A stretch of 64,000 bases of DNA from LMUY01 sp965198895 (GTDB lineage Bacteria > Pseudomonadota > Alphaproteobacteria > Acetobacterales > Acetobacteraceae): positions 3,720,001 through 3,784,000 of the forward strand of contig OZ240676.1 in NCBI GenBank assembly GCA_965198895.1, given 5' to 3'. A model generated the notes under the pieces. The model was given only the letters and a program-made list of their open reading frames with translations, ran no database searches and had not been told where the DNA came from. A program made the position numbers and the translations under genes. Shown one piece after another: positions 36,856 through 45,790 of this stretch (positions within the stretch are counted from its first letter, which is position 1; every line of letters starts with the position of its first letter).

Positions 36856-37549
36856 TGACGCGGCCTAGATCGTCGGTTCCGGTGACCGTCAGACTGGCCC
36901 CGCCGAGCCCAGCCCGGCCTAGTGACAAAGAGAGCCGGCGCTCGACACCGGCCAGGACATACAGGTTCTGCAACCCACCCGGTTTCACGCTGCCGCCGCC
37001 GGGCAAGGACACCGAAAGGCCGCTGAGGCGGTCGTGCCGGGTACCGTGATTGGCCACGACCAGTTCCGTCCCGCTGGCGCCCGGGGCTATGTGCCAGCTG
37101 AGGTTCGGCATGCCCTGGCCGGCCGGGAGGGCGAATAGCGGGAGTGAAAGGCGCAGGGCGAACTGCACGACACCGGGTGTGCTGCCGACCGGCAGTTCGT
37201 CCAGCAGCAGGCGGTAGCTGCTTTCCACGCCCTGTGGTGGGCGACGGAGCAGCAGCCGTACGGTCTGTGTCTCCTCCGGCCCAAGCTGGAAGATCGGCGG
37301 GCTGACGACGAGCTCGTTGGTGGGGGTCAGGTCTTCGCTGCTCGGCCCTTGGCTCCACGCGAAGCTACGTACCTGGATCGCGGTGCGGCTCGTGCCGTGA
37401 TTGACGACGCTAAGCGTGGTTGCGGTTTGACCTGGTTGGAGCGTGACGGTCACCGGGGACACTTCGACTGTTCCGGCGTGTGCTGCGGCCACGCTTGTCA
37501 GCGAGGCTATCGCAGCAAGGGCCATTTTGGCCCGCAGACATGCTGTCAT
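36824..37549 (-). CDS. Periplasmic pilus assembly chaperone
   Basis: A 241-residue PapD-like chaperone that folds pilus subunits by donating a beta-strand. The start MTACLRAKMALAAIASL gives a signal peptide ending AHA; a purine-rich AGGAA lies upstream. The first Ig-like domain holds VEVSPVTVTLQPGQ, VVNHGTSRTAIQVR and the TQTVRLLLRRPPQG strand region; the second follows at about residue 145. An in-frame 127-residue upstream extension is read from the pilin gene on another frame and is rejected. Confidence 0.92.
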   Translation of the reverse strand: MTACLRAKMALAAIASLTSVAAAHAGTVEVSPVTVTLQPGQTATTLSVVNHGTSRTAIQVRSFAWSQGPSSEDLTPTNELVVSPPIFQLGPEETQTVRLLLRRPPQGVESSYRLLLDELPVGSTPGVVQFALRLSLPLFALPAGQGMPNLSWHIAPGASGTELVVANHGTRHDRLSGLSVSLPGGGSVKPGGLQNLYVLAGVERRLSLSLGRAGLGGASLTVTGTDDLGRVNAPAPLQSTP

Positions 37550-37557
37550 GGGATTTC

Positions 37558-38058
37558 CTAATAGGTCAGCGTTACAGTCACCGTGTCGGTGTAGGCACCG
37601 GGGGCCACGTTCTCCCCGACGGGGATGCGGCCGTAGACCGTCAATGTCTGGGCGACGCCGGTGCCAGCGCCGAGGACGGTGTTGCTGCCGACGGTGTTGC
37701 CCCACACCGTGCCGTAGCCCGACGTCGTGTACAGGCTGTAGCCGAGCGTGGTGGCACTGGCGCCGGTCATCTCCCGGGTCGTGACGCTGGCTCCACTGCC
37801 CACGCCTGCGTCGAGCCCGACGTTGTAAGGTGTCCCGGTGGTGCAAATCACAACGACGGAGGTGCTCGCGGTACTCTGCACGCTCGGGCTGTAGTTGCCG
37901 AACGCGAGCGGCGAGGCGGTGACCGCGCAATAGGCCAGAACCGTCGCGGAGACCGAAATCGAAGCAGAACTGGTTGCCGCGTCAGCCGAACAAGACGGCG
38001 TCAAGCAACCGAGAACGAGAAACCCCGACGACAATCCGGAAGCCAATCTTATGAACAT
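37558..38058 (-). CDS. Spore coat protein U domain pilin, major subunit candidate
   Basis: A 166-residue secreted pilin. The signal peptide is MFIRLASGLSSGFLVLG..., preceded by GAGG; the mature part starts near AATSSASISVSATVLAYC. Features typical of the domain are FGNYSPSV, LGYSLYTTSGYGTVWGN and the end VTVTLTY. It is first in the operon, the position of the main shaft subunit CsuA/B in Acinetobacter. The chaperone gene starts 8 bases after its stop. Confidence 0.88.
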   Translation of the reverse strand: MFIRLASGLSSGFLVLGCLTPSCSADAATSSASISVSATVLAYCAVTASPLAFGNYSPSVQSTASTSVVVICTTGTPYNVGLDAGVGSGASVTTREMTGASATTLGYSLYTTSGYGTVWGNTVGSNTVLGAGTGVAQTLTVYGRIPVGENVAPGAYTDTVTVTLTY

Positions 38059-38381
38059 TGCTCGCCTCGGACCATGAACCACGCCTCTGGTGGTGCATCT
38101 TCGGCGAAATGAATTAAGCAAACGTTGCTAAGGTGAACGCCCGGCAGACTGGACGGTCAGGCCAGTTCCTGCAGCACCGTGGTAATGCTGCGACCCGGCA
38201 GACCGGCCGCAACGCATGCATGGCCGTGACATGCCCCAGTTCGGTCCAACACGATCACGTCGAAGTCGCGCTGGGTCACGGTTTACGCTCTATGGGAGGG
38301 ACGGCTTGCGTGAACACGCCTCTTGCGTCCGATCACGCGTGGTGGTCAGAGAACAGCCCCAACAGCCGGAAGACTAGCCCC
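38059..38381. other. Intergenic region upstream of the pilus operon
   Basis: About 320 bases between divergent genes. The part next to the pilin gene is AT-richer (GAATTAAGCAAACGTTGC) and should contain the pilus promoter. No promoter hexamers or operator could be assigned confidently. Confidence 0.4.
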
Positions 38382-38549
38382 ATGAGCGATCCCTCCCCGT
38401 CCAGCCTCCCCGAAGCCGCGCCCAGCCGGCGCAAGGCGCAAAAAGTTCCGCCGTTCGCACGATACAAGGGCACTTCGGCTTGGCGTAAGGACCGCAAGCG
38501 CGCCCGCGAATATGCCCGGTTCCTTGCTGCGGCTAAGCGCATCAACTAG
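38382..38549 (+). CDS. Small basic hypothetical protein
   Basis: A 55-residue protein starting MSDPSPSSLPEAAPSRRK, with an unstructured Pro/Ser N-terminus and a strongly basic helical end (AWRKDRKRAREYARFLAAAK). A purine stretch (GGAAG) lies about 9 bases before the ATG. No family recognised; the basic end could bind nucleic acid, but this is a guess. Confidence 0.45.
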   Translation: MSDPSPSSLPEAAPSRRKAQKVPPFARYKGTSAWRKDRKRAREYARFLAAAKRIN

Positions 38550-38580
38550 TCCGCGCTCTCCGAGTGGGACGCTCCCGCTC

Positions 38581-38946
38581 ATGACAAAGCCTGTTTTCGG
38601 CGCTCGAAACAGGGCCTTGAGCGGGTCAGGGTCCCGTTGGCGCGGGTCGGCACTGGTTGCGATGCTCGCCGCACCCTGCCTGACAGGTTGCGCTCTCGGC
38701 TCGGGTGTCGTGCCAGTCGGGCCTGACACTTACGCCTTGAGTGAGATGCGGGCGCCGGTGCGCGGCGGTGGTGCCGAAGCTGAACGAACCGTGCTGGCCG
38801 AGGCAGATGCGTTTTGCCGCCAGCAAGGCCGTGACGTCTTCCTGCTCGATGTCCGCCCCGACGGCGATCCTGGCACGGTGTATTGGCCGACCGCCTTCAA
38901 CGCGACCTTCCAGTGTCGGCCGGCCAGTCGCGCTAGCCCTGGATGA
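38581..38946 (+). CDS. Predicted small lipoprotein
   Basis: A 121-residue protein. After a basic N-terminus and a hydrophobic stretch (ALVAMLAAP) comes a lipobox, LTGC, so the mature protein should be lipid-anchored. The mature part has VPVGPDTYALSEMRAP, then an Ala/Glu-rich helix with ADAFCRQQGRDV, a pattern seen in small proteobacterial lipoproteins of unknown role. The start is not certain; shorter forms beginning nearer the signal are possible. Confidence 0.7.
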   Translation: MTKPVFGARNRALSGSGSRWRGSALVAMLAAPCLTGCALGSGVVPVGPDTYALSEMRAPVRGGGAEAERTVLAEADAFCRQQGRDVFLLDVRPDGDPGTVYWPTAFNATFQCRPASRASPG

Positions 38947-39177
38947 GTGCCACTATATCCTTGGCAAGCGCTGTGACCGGGGGTTTTGACTGAACTCACG
39001 CCCGATCCTCAACGAGGTCGTCGGCCATCTGCTTTCGGCGCGACCTGGCGAGGCTGGCAGCGCCCGGTTTCTTGCTGCAGCCTCAGGGTCGCCGTCGAGC
39101 GTGCATGACAGCGCGACTGACATCATGCAGCCAGTAGCCCTCTCGTCGACGGGACATGAGCAAGAAGGAATGCTCCG

Positions 39178-39600
39178 ATGGCAGACAACACCACGATGCG
39201 CGACCTCTTCGACCGTTGGGAACAGGTCTGGGTCGAAGGCCGGTTCGACCTGGTCCCGGGCTGCGTCGCGCCGACATACCTTCGGCACGAGCAGGCCGGG
39301 GATCGAGCTGTCACAAGGGACGCCTACGCGGCGGAACTCGCCCAGCTTCTGAAGGATCGGCCGAACATACGGGTCGTCGTGTACGACCATACGTTCCAAG
39401 GCGAGCGCGCATGGTTCCGGTTCGCATTCACCTGGCGCGACAAGGAGACAGGGGAGGCCCGCAGCCAAGCGGGCATGCAATCCTATCGGACCGAGGGCGG
39501 GAAGCTTGCGGAGACCTGGATTTCGCTGATGCCGCTGGGTTCCGGATGGAGCGACCCGGTCGCCCAGGAGCATTGGACGAGCCCGCCGCCCGGCAAATAG
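39178..39600 (+). CDS. NTF2-like (SnoaL-type) protein
   Basis: A 140-residue single-domain protein of the NTF2/SnoaL cone fold. The N-terminal helices (MRDLFDRWEQVWVEGRFDLV) and the strands WFRFAFTWRDKETGE and LAETWISLMPL fit this fold. AAGGAA, 8 bases before the ATG, fixes the start. Family members are small isomerases, hydrolases or binding proteins; the substrate cannot be inferred here. Confidence 0.75.
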   Translation: MADNTTMRDLFDRWEQVWVEGRFDLVPGCVAPTYLRHEQAGDRAVTRDAYAAELAQLLKDRPNIRVVVYDHTFQGERAWFRFAFTWRDKETGEARSQAGMQSYRTEGGKLAETWISLMPLGSGWSDPVAQEHWTSPPPGK

Positions 39601-40040
39601 GGTTGGCGGCGCGCCGTCATGGGCTTGGCGCTTGTTCTCCTCAAGCGAGGCCTGGTATGGCGGGCGCAGCTACCAGTGCTTCCCCCTATCTCGCGCCCGG
39701 TCCGAACTGTCCCGCCACGTTCCGGATCGCGAGTTCCGTGCGGACCTGCGCCAAGTCGCGCCGGACCATGGCGAGCGCAAGGCCCCAGCCCGGACCCGGA
39801 TGCATCCGTGACCGCTGACCGACGAATATCTCGAGATCCTCCAGGTGCACGGCCCCGGCTTCGAGATCCTCAAGCGCGCAGGCGGTCAAGTCGGTGTCCG
39901 CCGTCAAGGACTTGCTTCCGCACGGACCTGCTCCGTTTGTCATCGATTTTCCCGTGTTCCGAAGCGCATGACGACACGCTCGGGGACTTCGCTGGCCGAG
40001 GCAAGTTCATACCTCAGGGCGGTCGGCCTGGAAGACTCGT
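39601..40040. other. Gap with no confidently supported gene
   Basis: About 440 bases. A minus-strand frame at 39686-39943 (85 codons, with a repeated LEDLE pattern) has fairly natural composition and could be a small gene or a gene remnant, but it has no recognisable domain or good ribosome-binding site. Confidence 0.3.
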
Positions 40041-42242
40041 CTAGGCCCGCTGCTCCATGCCGGCCAACACCTTGTCCAGTGTCAGCGGATACTCCCGGAT
40101 GCGCACGCCCGTCGCGTTGTAGACGGCGTTCGCGACCGCTGCCCCTGCGCCGCAAATGCCCAACTCGCCGACGCCCTTGCTCTTGAGTGGGTTCGAATCC
40201 GGGTCCAGTTCCGGCAGGAAGACCGCATCGATGGCCGGGATGTCGGCATTGACGGGCACGTGGTACTCGGCCAGGCTGTTGTTCACGAAGGCACCGTTGC
40301 GTTCGTCCATGACCAGATCCTCGTGCAATGCAGCGCCGACGCCGAAGATCATGCCGCCGATTGCCTGGCTGCGGGCGGTCTTGGCGTTCAGGATGCGACC
40401 GGCGGTGAAGACGCCCAGCATGCGCCGTAGCCGCACCTCGCCGGTGTCGCGATCGACGCCGACCTCCGCGAATTGCGCACCGTAGCTGTGCTGGCTGTAG
40501 CGCTTCATCTGGTCGCCGGGGTCGAGCGTTCCGTCGGCCACCAGGCCACCCGGCGGCACCAGCCCTGCCAGTGGCTTCGCCGTGCCGTCCAGACTCACAT
40601 TGCCGTCCGCGAAACGCGCCCGCGCCGGATCGAAGCCGGCAGCCTGCTCGACCTGCCTCCGCAACCCCATGCAGGCGTCATACAGGGCCGAGCCGTTGCT
40701 GCCGGCCCCCACCGAGCCGCCCGAGCCCGACGACATCGGCAAGTCGGTGTCCCCCAACTCCACCCGAACTTTGTCCATCGGAAGGCCGAGCAGGGTGGCC
40801 GCGAGCTGGGTTAGGATGGTGTACGTGCCCGTACCGAGATCCGTCATCGCCATCTGCGCCGTCAGCGTTCCGTCCGGATCCAGACGCACCCGTGCATCCG
40901 ACTTCCGCAGATTATTGCCGCGGATGGCTGCGGCAACACCCATCCCGACCAGCCAACGCCCGTTCGTCTGCGTCGCCGGGCCACCCCGGCGCGACCAGCC
41001 GAACAGCTCGGCCCCGGCTTTCAGGCACGGCACCAGGTTGCGCGACGAGAACGGCACCTTCCGCTCGGGATCCTCCATCGGCTCGTTGCGGATGCGCAGT
41101 TCGATCGGGTCGATGTTCAGCTTTTCCGCCAATTCGTCCATCGCCCCCTCCAGCGCCAGCAGCCCCACGGCCTCGCCGGGTGCACGCATCGAGGAAGCGA
41201 GCGGGATGTCCAAGCCGACTTGCCGGTGCCGGGTCAGCCGGTTGTCCCCGGCATACAGCGCGCGGGTCTGCACGGCCGCCGTCTCGAATTTCTGCTGACC
41301 GTCGCGGTTGGCCGACAGGCTATCGTGGCCGACCGCAACCAGCGTGCCGTCGGTTTGCGCGCCCAGCCGTACCCGCTGCACCGTCGCACTGCGATGCGTC
41401 GTCACGCCGAACACCTGCGGGCGGGCCAGTGCGACCTTGACGGTGCGGCCGGTCTGCCGGGCGGCGATCGCGGCGAGGATCGCGTCGCCCAGGACGAAGC
41501 CCTTCCCGCCAAAACCGCCACCAATGTATTTGGCGATCAGCCGGACCTTCTCCTTCGGCATCTTGAGCGTGTTGGCGACGGAGTCGCGACCCAAGTCGGG
41601 CGACTGGTTCGCCGTCTCGAGCGTGAGCATGTCACCGTCCCAACGGGCGATCGTGGCGTGCGGCTCCATGGCGGCGTGGGACTGCATGGGGGTTGAATAC
41701 ACCTCGTCCAGCTTGACCGGGGCGGAGTCGAATGCGGTGTCGAACTGTCCGACCGCGCTGTCCGCCTTGAGCTCGCCATCCTGTGGCGTCACTGCCTGCC
41801 CGGCGCTGTCATGCATGCTGAGCTCGGCCGGCTGCCGGCTGTAGGTGGCACGTACCAGATACGCTGCGGCGCGCGCCTCCTCGAACCTGTCGGCGACCAC
41901 CAGGGCGATGGCCTGGCCCCAGCTCATGATCTCCGGCCCGGTGAGTTGCCCGGCAAACCTGCGGTGATCCCCCGTGCCCTGCGGTGGCGCGTTCTTATAG
42001 GTGAGCACCAGGCGAACGCCAGGCGCCCGCTCGGCTGCCTGCGTGTCCAGCGCCGTGATGGTCCCGCTCGCCGCAGCCGCCTGCACGGCGTAGCCGTAGA
42101 GCGGCGCGTCATGCGGCCACTCGTAAGCATACCGTGCAGTGCCGGTGATTTTCGCCGCGCCGTCGACACGATCGATCGGGGCACCGACCAGACCGGGATC
42201 ATCGTCGAGCACCGTATGGCCGATCGGGCCGTCGAGCTTCAT
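40041..42242 (-). CDS. Xanthine dehydrogenase-family molybdenum-binding subunit (PaoC-like)
   Basis: A 733-residue large subunit of a molybdenum hydroxylase, closest in form to periplasmic aldehyde oxidoreductase PaoC/YagR. It starts MKLDGPIGHTVLDDDPGLVG with AGGAG upstream. Cofactor motifs include AKYIGGGFGGKGF, MRAPGEAVGLLALE and LGTGTYTILTQLAATLLG; the C-terminal KGVGELGICGAGAAVANA contains the expected catalytic Glu. The partner iron-sulphur and FAD subunits are not in the window, which is unusual. An MFS carrier gene lies 101 bases upstream on the same strand. Confidence 0.92.
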   Translation of the reverse strand: MKLDGPIGHTVLDDDPGLVGAPIDRVDGAAKITGTARYAYEWPHDAPLYGYAVQAAAASGTITALDTQAAERAPGVRLVLTYKNAPPQGTGDHRRFAGQLTGPEIMSWGQAIALVVADRFEEARAAAYLVRATYSRQPAELSMHDSAGQAVTPQDGELKADSAVGQFDTAFDSAPVKLDEVYSTPMQSHAAMEPHATIARWDGDMLTLETANQSPDLGRDSVANTLKMPKEKVRLIAKYIGGGFGGKGFVLGDAILAAIAARQTGRTVKVALARPQVFGVTTHRSATVQRVRLGAQTDGTLVAVGHDSLSANRDGQQKFETAAVQTRALYAGDNRLTRHRQVGLDIPLASSMRAPGEAVGLLALEGAMDELAEKLNIDPIELRIRNEPMEDPERKVPFSSRNLVPCLKAGAELFGWSRRGGPATQTNGRWLVGMGVAAAIRGNNLRKSDARVRLDPDGTLTAQMAMTDLGTGTYTILTQLAATLLGLPMDKVRVELGDTDLPMSSGSGGSVGAGSNGSALYDACMGLRRQVEQAAGFDPARARFADGNVSLDGTAKPLAGLVPPGGLVADGTLDPGDQMKRYSQHSYGAQFAEVGVDRDTGEVRLRRMLGVFTAGRILNAKTARSQAIGGMIFGVGAALHEDLVMDERNGAFVNNSLAEYHVPVNADIPAIDAVFLPELDPDSNPLKSKGVGELGICGAGAAVANAVYNATGVRIREYPLTLDKVLAGMEQRA

Positions 42243-42343
42243 GCGAGCGTCTCCTGCGCGGCGTGTCCGCTTCACGGCGGAGCCTCGGAAACTTCCCGGC
42301 CGGGAGCAATACACGTTTGCTGGCTTCCGCCAGCGAGGGTGGG

Positions 42344-43663
42344 CTACTCCGGCAGGGTCTCGCCGCGCGTCTCGCGGGAAAACGGGATGAAAAGCAAGCC
42401 GATGGCGAACGCGATCGCGGTCAATGCGATCGGCGTTCCGAGCGTGCCCATCGCGGCCACCGATGCGGCGAGCATCAGGTTGACGCCGGCTCCGATGAAC
42501 CGCCCGACCGAGGTGCAGAACGCGAAGGCGGTGCCGCGGACTTCCGTCGGAAACAGCTCCGGCAGCCACAGGCTGAAGATCGCGAAGTTGCCGCCGAACA
42601 TGCCGAGGAAGAACAGGACCGCCATGAAGACGGGCAGTGCCGTTCCAGCGGGCAGATAGAACGCCCAACCGAACGCCGCGGCGATCGTCACCATCATGCC
42701 GACGTAATAGACCGCGAGCGTGGAGCGGCGGCCGAACCGCTCCGAGGCCCAGGTGGCGGCGATACAGCCGATGATGGTGCCGATCGAGAGCAATCCCGTC
42801 CCGTAGGACGCCATTTTGGCAGCCTGTGGCGGCGTCATCCCCGACTTGCGGGCGAGGAACACGATCGCTGTCGGCTCATACACCGCGCCCGCCCACAGGC
42901 CGATGACGGCGACCGTCAGCAACGCGGACATCACGATGGTCTGCTTGCGGTAGCGGGCGTTGAAGATGAGGGCGAGCGGCCTGACCCGGCCGGCGGTCAC
43001 CTGCGCGCGCGCCTCCCAGCGTTTCGGCTCCTCGACCTTGAGCAAGGTCGCGATCGAGATAATGACGGGGAACAGGCCGCACAGGAACATCGCACGCCAG
43101 CCATAGGACGCACCTACGGTGAAGTTCAGTGCGGCGGCGACGAAGAAACCGAAATAGTAGCCGGTCTGGAGGTACCCGGCTCCCATCTTGCGGCGGTCCT
43201 CCGGCCAGGCCTCGGCGACGTAGGTGCCCGCCATCGCCCACTCCCCGCCGACCCCGATGCCGGCCAGGAAGCGGAACAGCCCGAGCAGCCAGATGTTCGG
43301 CGCGAGCGCTGCCGCCCCGGTGAAAACCGCATAGACAAGGATCGTCGCGGCGAGCGATTTGGTGCGCCCGAACCGGTCGGCGATGGGTCCCCAGACGAAC
43401 GACAGACCCCAGCCGACCAGGAACAGGGCGAACATGAGCGAGCCGACATAGCCAATATTGGCGGGCGTAGGCTGAATACCGGAGCGCGGCAGCAGTTCGG
43501 TCAGAGCTGGGCCAAGGACCAGGGCGTAGATGACGGAGTCCATGCCATCCAGCATCCAGCCGAACCACGCCGCCCAGAAGCCGACGATCTGCTGGCGGTT
43601 GAGCGGCGTGGGCGCCATCTTTGTCGCCAACGGGCCTGAATTGCTCACGATACGGCCAGACAT
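42344..43663 (-). CDS. MFS transporter, metabolite:H+ symporter type
   Basis: A 439-residue, twelve-helix major facilitator protein. The loop 2-3 motif is GPIADRFGRTKS, and the equivalent in the second half is ASERFGRRSTLAV. FRFLAGIGVGGEWAMAG (helix 4) is typical of organic-acid carriers such as the sialate, shikimate or aromatic-acid groups. GAGGAG lies upstream of the ATG. The likely substrate is an organic acid, possibly linked to the neighbouring molybdenum hydroxylase. Confidence 0.88.
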   Translation of the reverse strand: MSGRIVSNSGPLATKMAPTPLNRQQIVGFWAAWFGWMLDGMDSVIYALVLGPALTELLPRSGIQPTPANIGYVGSLMFALFLVGWGLSFVWGPIADRFGRTKSLAATILVYAVFTGAAALAPNIWLLGLFRFLAGIGVGGEWAMAGTYVAEAWPEDRRKMGAGYLQTGYYFGFFVAAALNFTVGASYGWRAMFLCGLFPVIISIATLLKVEEPKRWEARAQVTAGRVRPLALIFNARYRKQTIVMSALLTVAVIGLWAGAVYEPTAIVFLARKSGMTPPQAAKMASYGTGLLSIGTIIGCIAATWASERFGRRSTLAVYYVGMMVTIAAAFGWAFYLPAGTALPVFMAVLFFLGMFGGNFAIFSLWLPELFPTEVRGTAFAFCTSVGRFIGAGVNLMLAASVAAMGTLGTPIALTAIAFAIGLLFIPFSRETRGETLPE

Positions 43664-43810
43664 CCAGGACGCTCCTCAGGGGTTCTTACTTGCTTGGCGA
43701 TCAGCCGCACGCGGACTCGCCCTGCCTACACGGCCTATGTTCGATTGCGAAGGCACCTTGAGGTTCGGTGCGGCCGTCGAAGCATGGCGTCGTCGCGCGT
43801 AGGATCCAGG

Positions 43811-44488
43811 TCAGGGGCGTGGCGGCGCGCCCGTCTGGCTGAAGGGGGCGGCAGCAGCGAAGGCGGGGATCGCCTCGCATCGCGCCATGATCCGATCGAT
43901 GGACGGGATCGCGGCGACCTCGATCTTGAACACGCCCATTACCGCGATAATGCTGGCCAGGCAGATGTCGGCGATCGTGACGGTGTCGCCGTGGCAGAAC
44001 ACGCCGGTCGCCGCTTCCGCCTGCAGCCGGGCCTCCACGGCCTGTAGGCCGGTCGTGAACCAGTGGGTCTGCCAGGCACGCCAGGCCGCCGCATCGAACT
44101 TGGCCTCATTCATCAGGTAGGTCCGCACGCGCGGCGTGATGAAGGGATGGGTGTCGGCCGCCAGCATCAGCGCGATCGACCGCACCCGTGCCCGCCCATG
44201 CAGGTCGGCCGGAAGCAGCGGGGGTTCCGGGTGCGCTTCCTCCAGGAACTCGAGAATGGCCAGCGATTGGGTCAGCGGCGCCTGACCTGGCACGATGAGC
44301 GCGGGGATCGCACCCAGCGGATTCAACGCGAGGAACCCCGCAGACCGCTGCTCCCCGGCGTCGAGATCAACGGTGTGTTCGCTGGCGGCCAGCCCCTTCA
44401 ACGCGATGGCCACGCGAACCCGATAGGTGGCGGAGGTGCGCCAGAAGCCGTACAGTTCCATTCCGTTCGGTTTGTCCCAGTCCGCCAT
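43811..44488 (-). CDS. Zeta-class glutathione S-transferase, maleylacetoacetate isomerase-like
   Basis: A 225-residue GST. The N-terminal thioredoxin fold has the zeta-class signature TSATYRVRVAIALKG, then NPLGAIPALIVPG and LTQSLAILEFLEEAHP; the C-terminal helical domain holds DTVTIADICLASII. Members isomerise maleylacetoacetate with glutathione in tyrosine breakdown. Two in-frame ATGs lie 6 bases apart; AGAGG touches the first and is 6 bases from the second, so the second is used. No other tyrosine-pathway gene is adjacent. Confidence 0.88.
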   Translation of the reverse strand: MADWDKPNGMELYGFWRTSATYRVRVAIALKGLAASEHTVDLDAGEQRSAGFLALNPLGAIPALIVPGQAPLTQSLAILEFLEEAHPEPPLLPADLHGRARVRSIALMLAADTHPFITPRVRTYLMNEAKFDAAAWRAWQTHWFTTGLQAVEARLQAEAATGVFCHGDTVTIADICLASIIAVMGVFKIEVAAIPSIDRIMARCEAIPAFAAAAPFSQTGAPPRP

Positions 44489-44632
44489 GCTCATCCTCTA
44501 TCGCGCGGCGCGGGTATCGCCATCAACACCATCCGAAGCATGGAGGGCGCTCCCTTTGCGATGTGCCGCAATCTTAGTCTGAGCCGCGCGCCACCAGAGG
44601 GCACTCGCGAGCAGCAGCCTCCCGGGGGTCGA

Positions 44633-44902
44633 TCAGGGAGTGAGGGTGTTTGTCGCCTGATCCATCAACACCCTGAGTGCATCGTGTTCGGGTCCGTGGG
44701 CATTGAAGGCCAGAAACTGCTCTACCGTCAGCTCCGTGACCGTACCGCCGGACGACCTATTCGCAGTGTGCCGGACCAAAGCGACACCCGAGCCACCCTG
44801 ACGGATCAATTGCCAGTTATCGCCGTTCGAGCTCCGGTAGATCTCTTGCGTGTTGGGCTGGCCTTCGACCAGGTGATGAACAGTCGAAAGAGTGTCAGTC
44901 AT
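44633..44902 (-). CDS. Conserved hypothetical protein
   Basis: An 89-residue protein, MTDTLSTVHHLVEGQ..., with the segment YRSSNGDNWQLIRQGGSG followed by VALVRHTANRSSGG and a helix ending GPEHDALRVLMDQ. Similar small proteins are common in alphaproteobacteria, but no function is known to me. GGGAGA upstream of the ATG supports the start. Confidence 0.75.
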   Translation of the reverse strand: MTDTLSTVHHLVEGQPNTQEIYRSSNGDNWQLIRQGGSGVALVRHTANRSSGGTVTELTVEQFLAFNAHGPEHDALRVLMDQATNTLTP

Positions 44903-45000
44903 CAGCAGTCTCCCGTTTGCAGCTAGAGACTCATCCGTTGTCTTTCGGGCAAATGTGTGACGCGGCGCTGGCTACAGGGGCCGGTTTGGTCCCGGACGGC

Positions 45001-45261
45001 TCAATTCAGGTCGGCGATGTCGGCCCTTGCCTCGGCTTCGCTCAAATACACCGGACTTCCCTTGAGAGTTGTCGTTCTCGCTGGGGCAGCACGATACGCG
45101 ATGGTAATGACCCAACCCTGGCTCACCTCGCCATGGAACTGCTCGGCTACGTCGTAAATCACTATCGTATCCTGCCTCTGGCCAACACTTGCATGCTCTC
45201 CCCCACTTGGGACGTGACCCACTAACTCACCCACGGCGCGCCCGGATGCAAAATTTCTCAT
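45001..45261 (-). CDS. Hypothetical protein
   Basis: An 86-residue frame; the second half (EQFHGEVSQGWVITIAYRAA, then a helix SEAEARADIADLN) has protein-like composition. There is no strong ribosome-binding site (only AAGG one base before the ATG) and no recognised family, so it is tentative. Confidence 0.4.
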   Translation of the reverse strand: MRNFASGRAVGELVGHVPSGGEHASVGQRQDTIVIYDVAEQFHGEVSQGWVITIAYRAAPARTTTLKGSPVYLSEAEARADIADLN

Positions 45262-45310
45262 ACCTTGATATAACGGGGAGTTAAGTGTCGTCTGCCTAAA
45301 CGGCCTTAGG

Positions 45311-45790
45311 CTAGGATCGTGCGCGAAGGATCGCCCGACGCTTCGCCAGGATGGCGCCCAGCTGCGTGCCGACCGCCGGGTCGCGCCACAGCAGCAAGGC
45401 GGCGGCCAGCAACCCGCCGTGTAGCAACAGCGCCCCGAGACGTATGTGCACCATCTCCCAGATCAGCACGGGCCCGGCTGCCATCGAGGCTGCTGCAACG
45501 GCGTAGCACCCGAGACGCCAGGTTGAAGCTGGCAGTGCCAGCCGCCAATACGCGGCCGCCAGCATACAAGCGGCGAAAACCAGCTTCAGTCCCGCCATGG
45601 CCCGCAGCAACCGGGTCAACTCCGGCCCGGCGACCTGTGCAGCCCGTGCTGCCTCCTCGCCGCGCGTCGTCAGCGCCGCTAGCGCTACCCCGGCCACGAT
45701 GGCGCCCGCCAGGACAGCACGCCTGGCCAACCAGCCACGGCGTAAAGCGAACTCTGACTCCGTAGCCGGCAAATATCCGATGTCGGGCAT
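45311..45790 (-). CDS. Predicted four-helix membrane protein
   Basis: A 159-residue protein. The start MPDIGYLPATESEF is set by AAAGGAGG 7 bases upstream. Hydrophobic segments lie at about residues 23-42, 64-82, 91-111 and 117-137, linked by short basic turns (WRLALPASTWR), and it ends in a basic tail (AKRRAILRARS). An inner-membrane location is expected. No family recognised. Confidence 0.7.
   Translation of the reverse strand: MPDIGYLPATESEFALRRGWLARRAVLAGAIVAGVALAALTTRGEEAARAAQVAGPELTRLLRAMAGLKLVFAACMLAAAYWRLALPASTWRLGCYAVAAASMAAGPVLIWEMVHIRLGALLLHGGLLAAALLLWRDPAVGTQLGAILAKRRAILRARS

Noticed and set aside
42243..42668. N-terminal extension of the molybdenum hydroxylase frame
   Set aside because: The extra 142 residues are Arg-rich antisense reading of the MFS gene; AGGAG marks the start at 42242.
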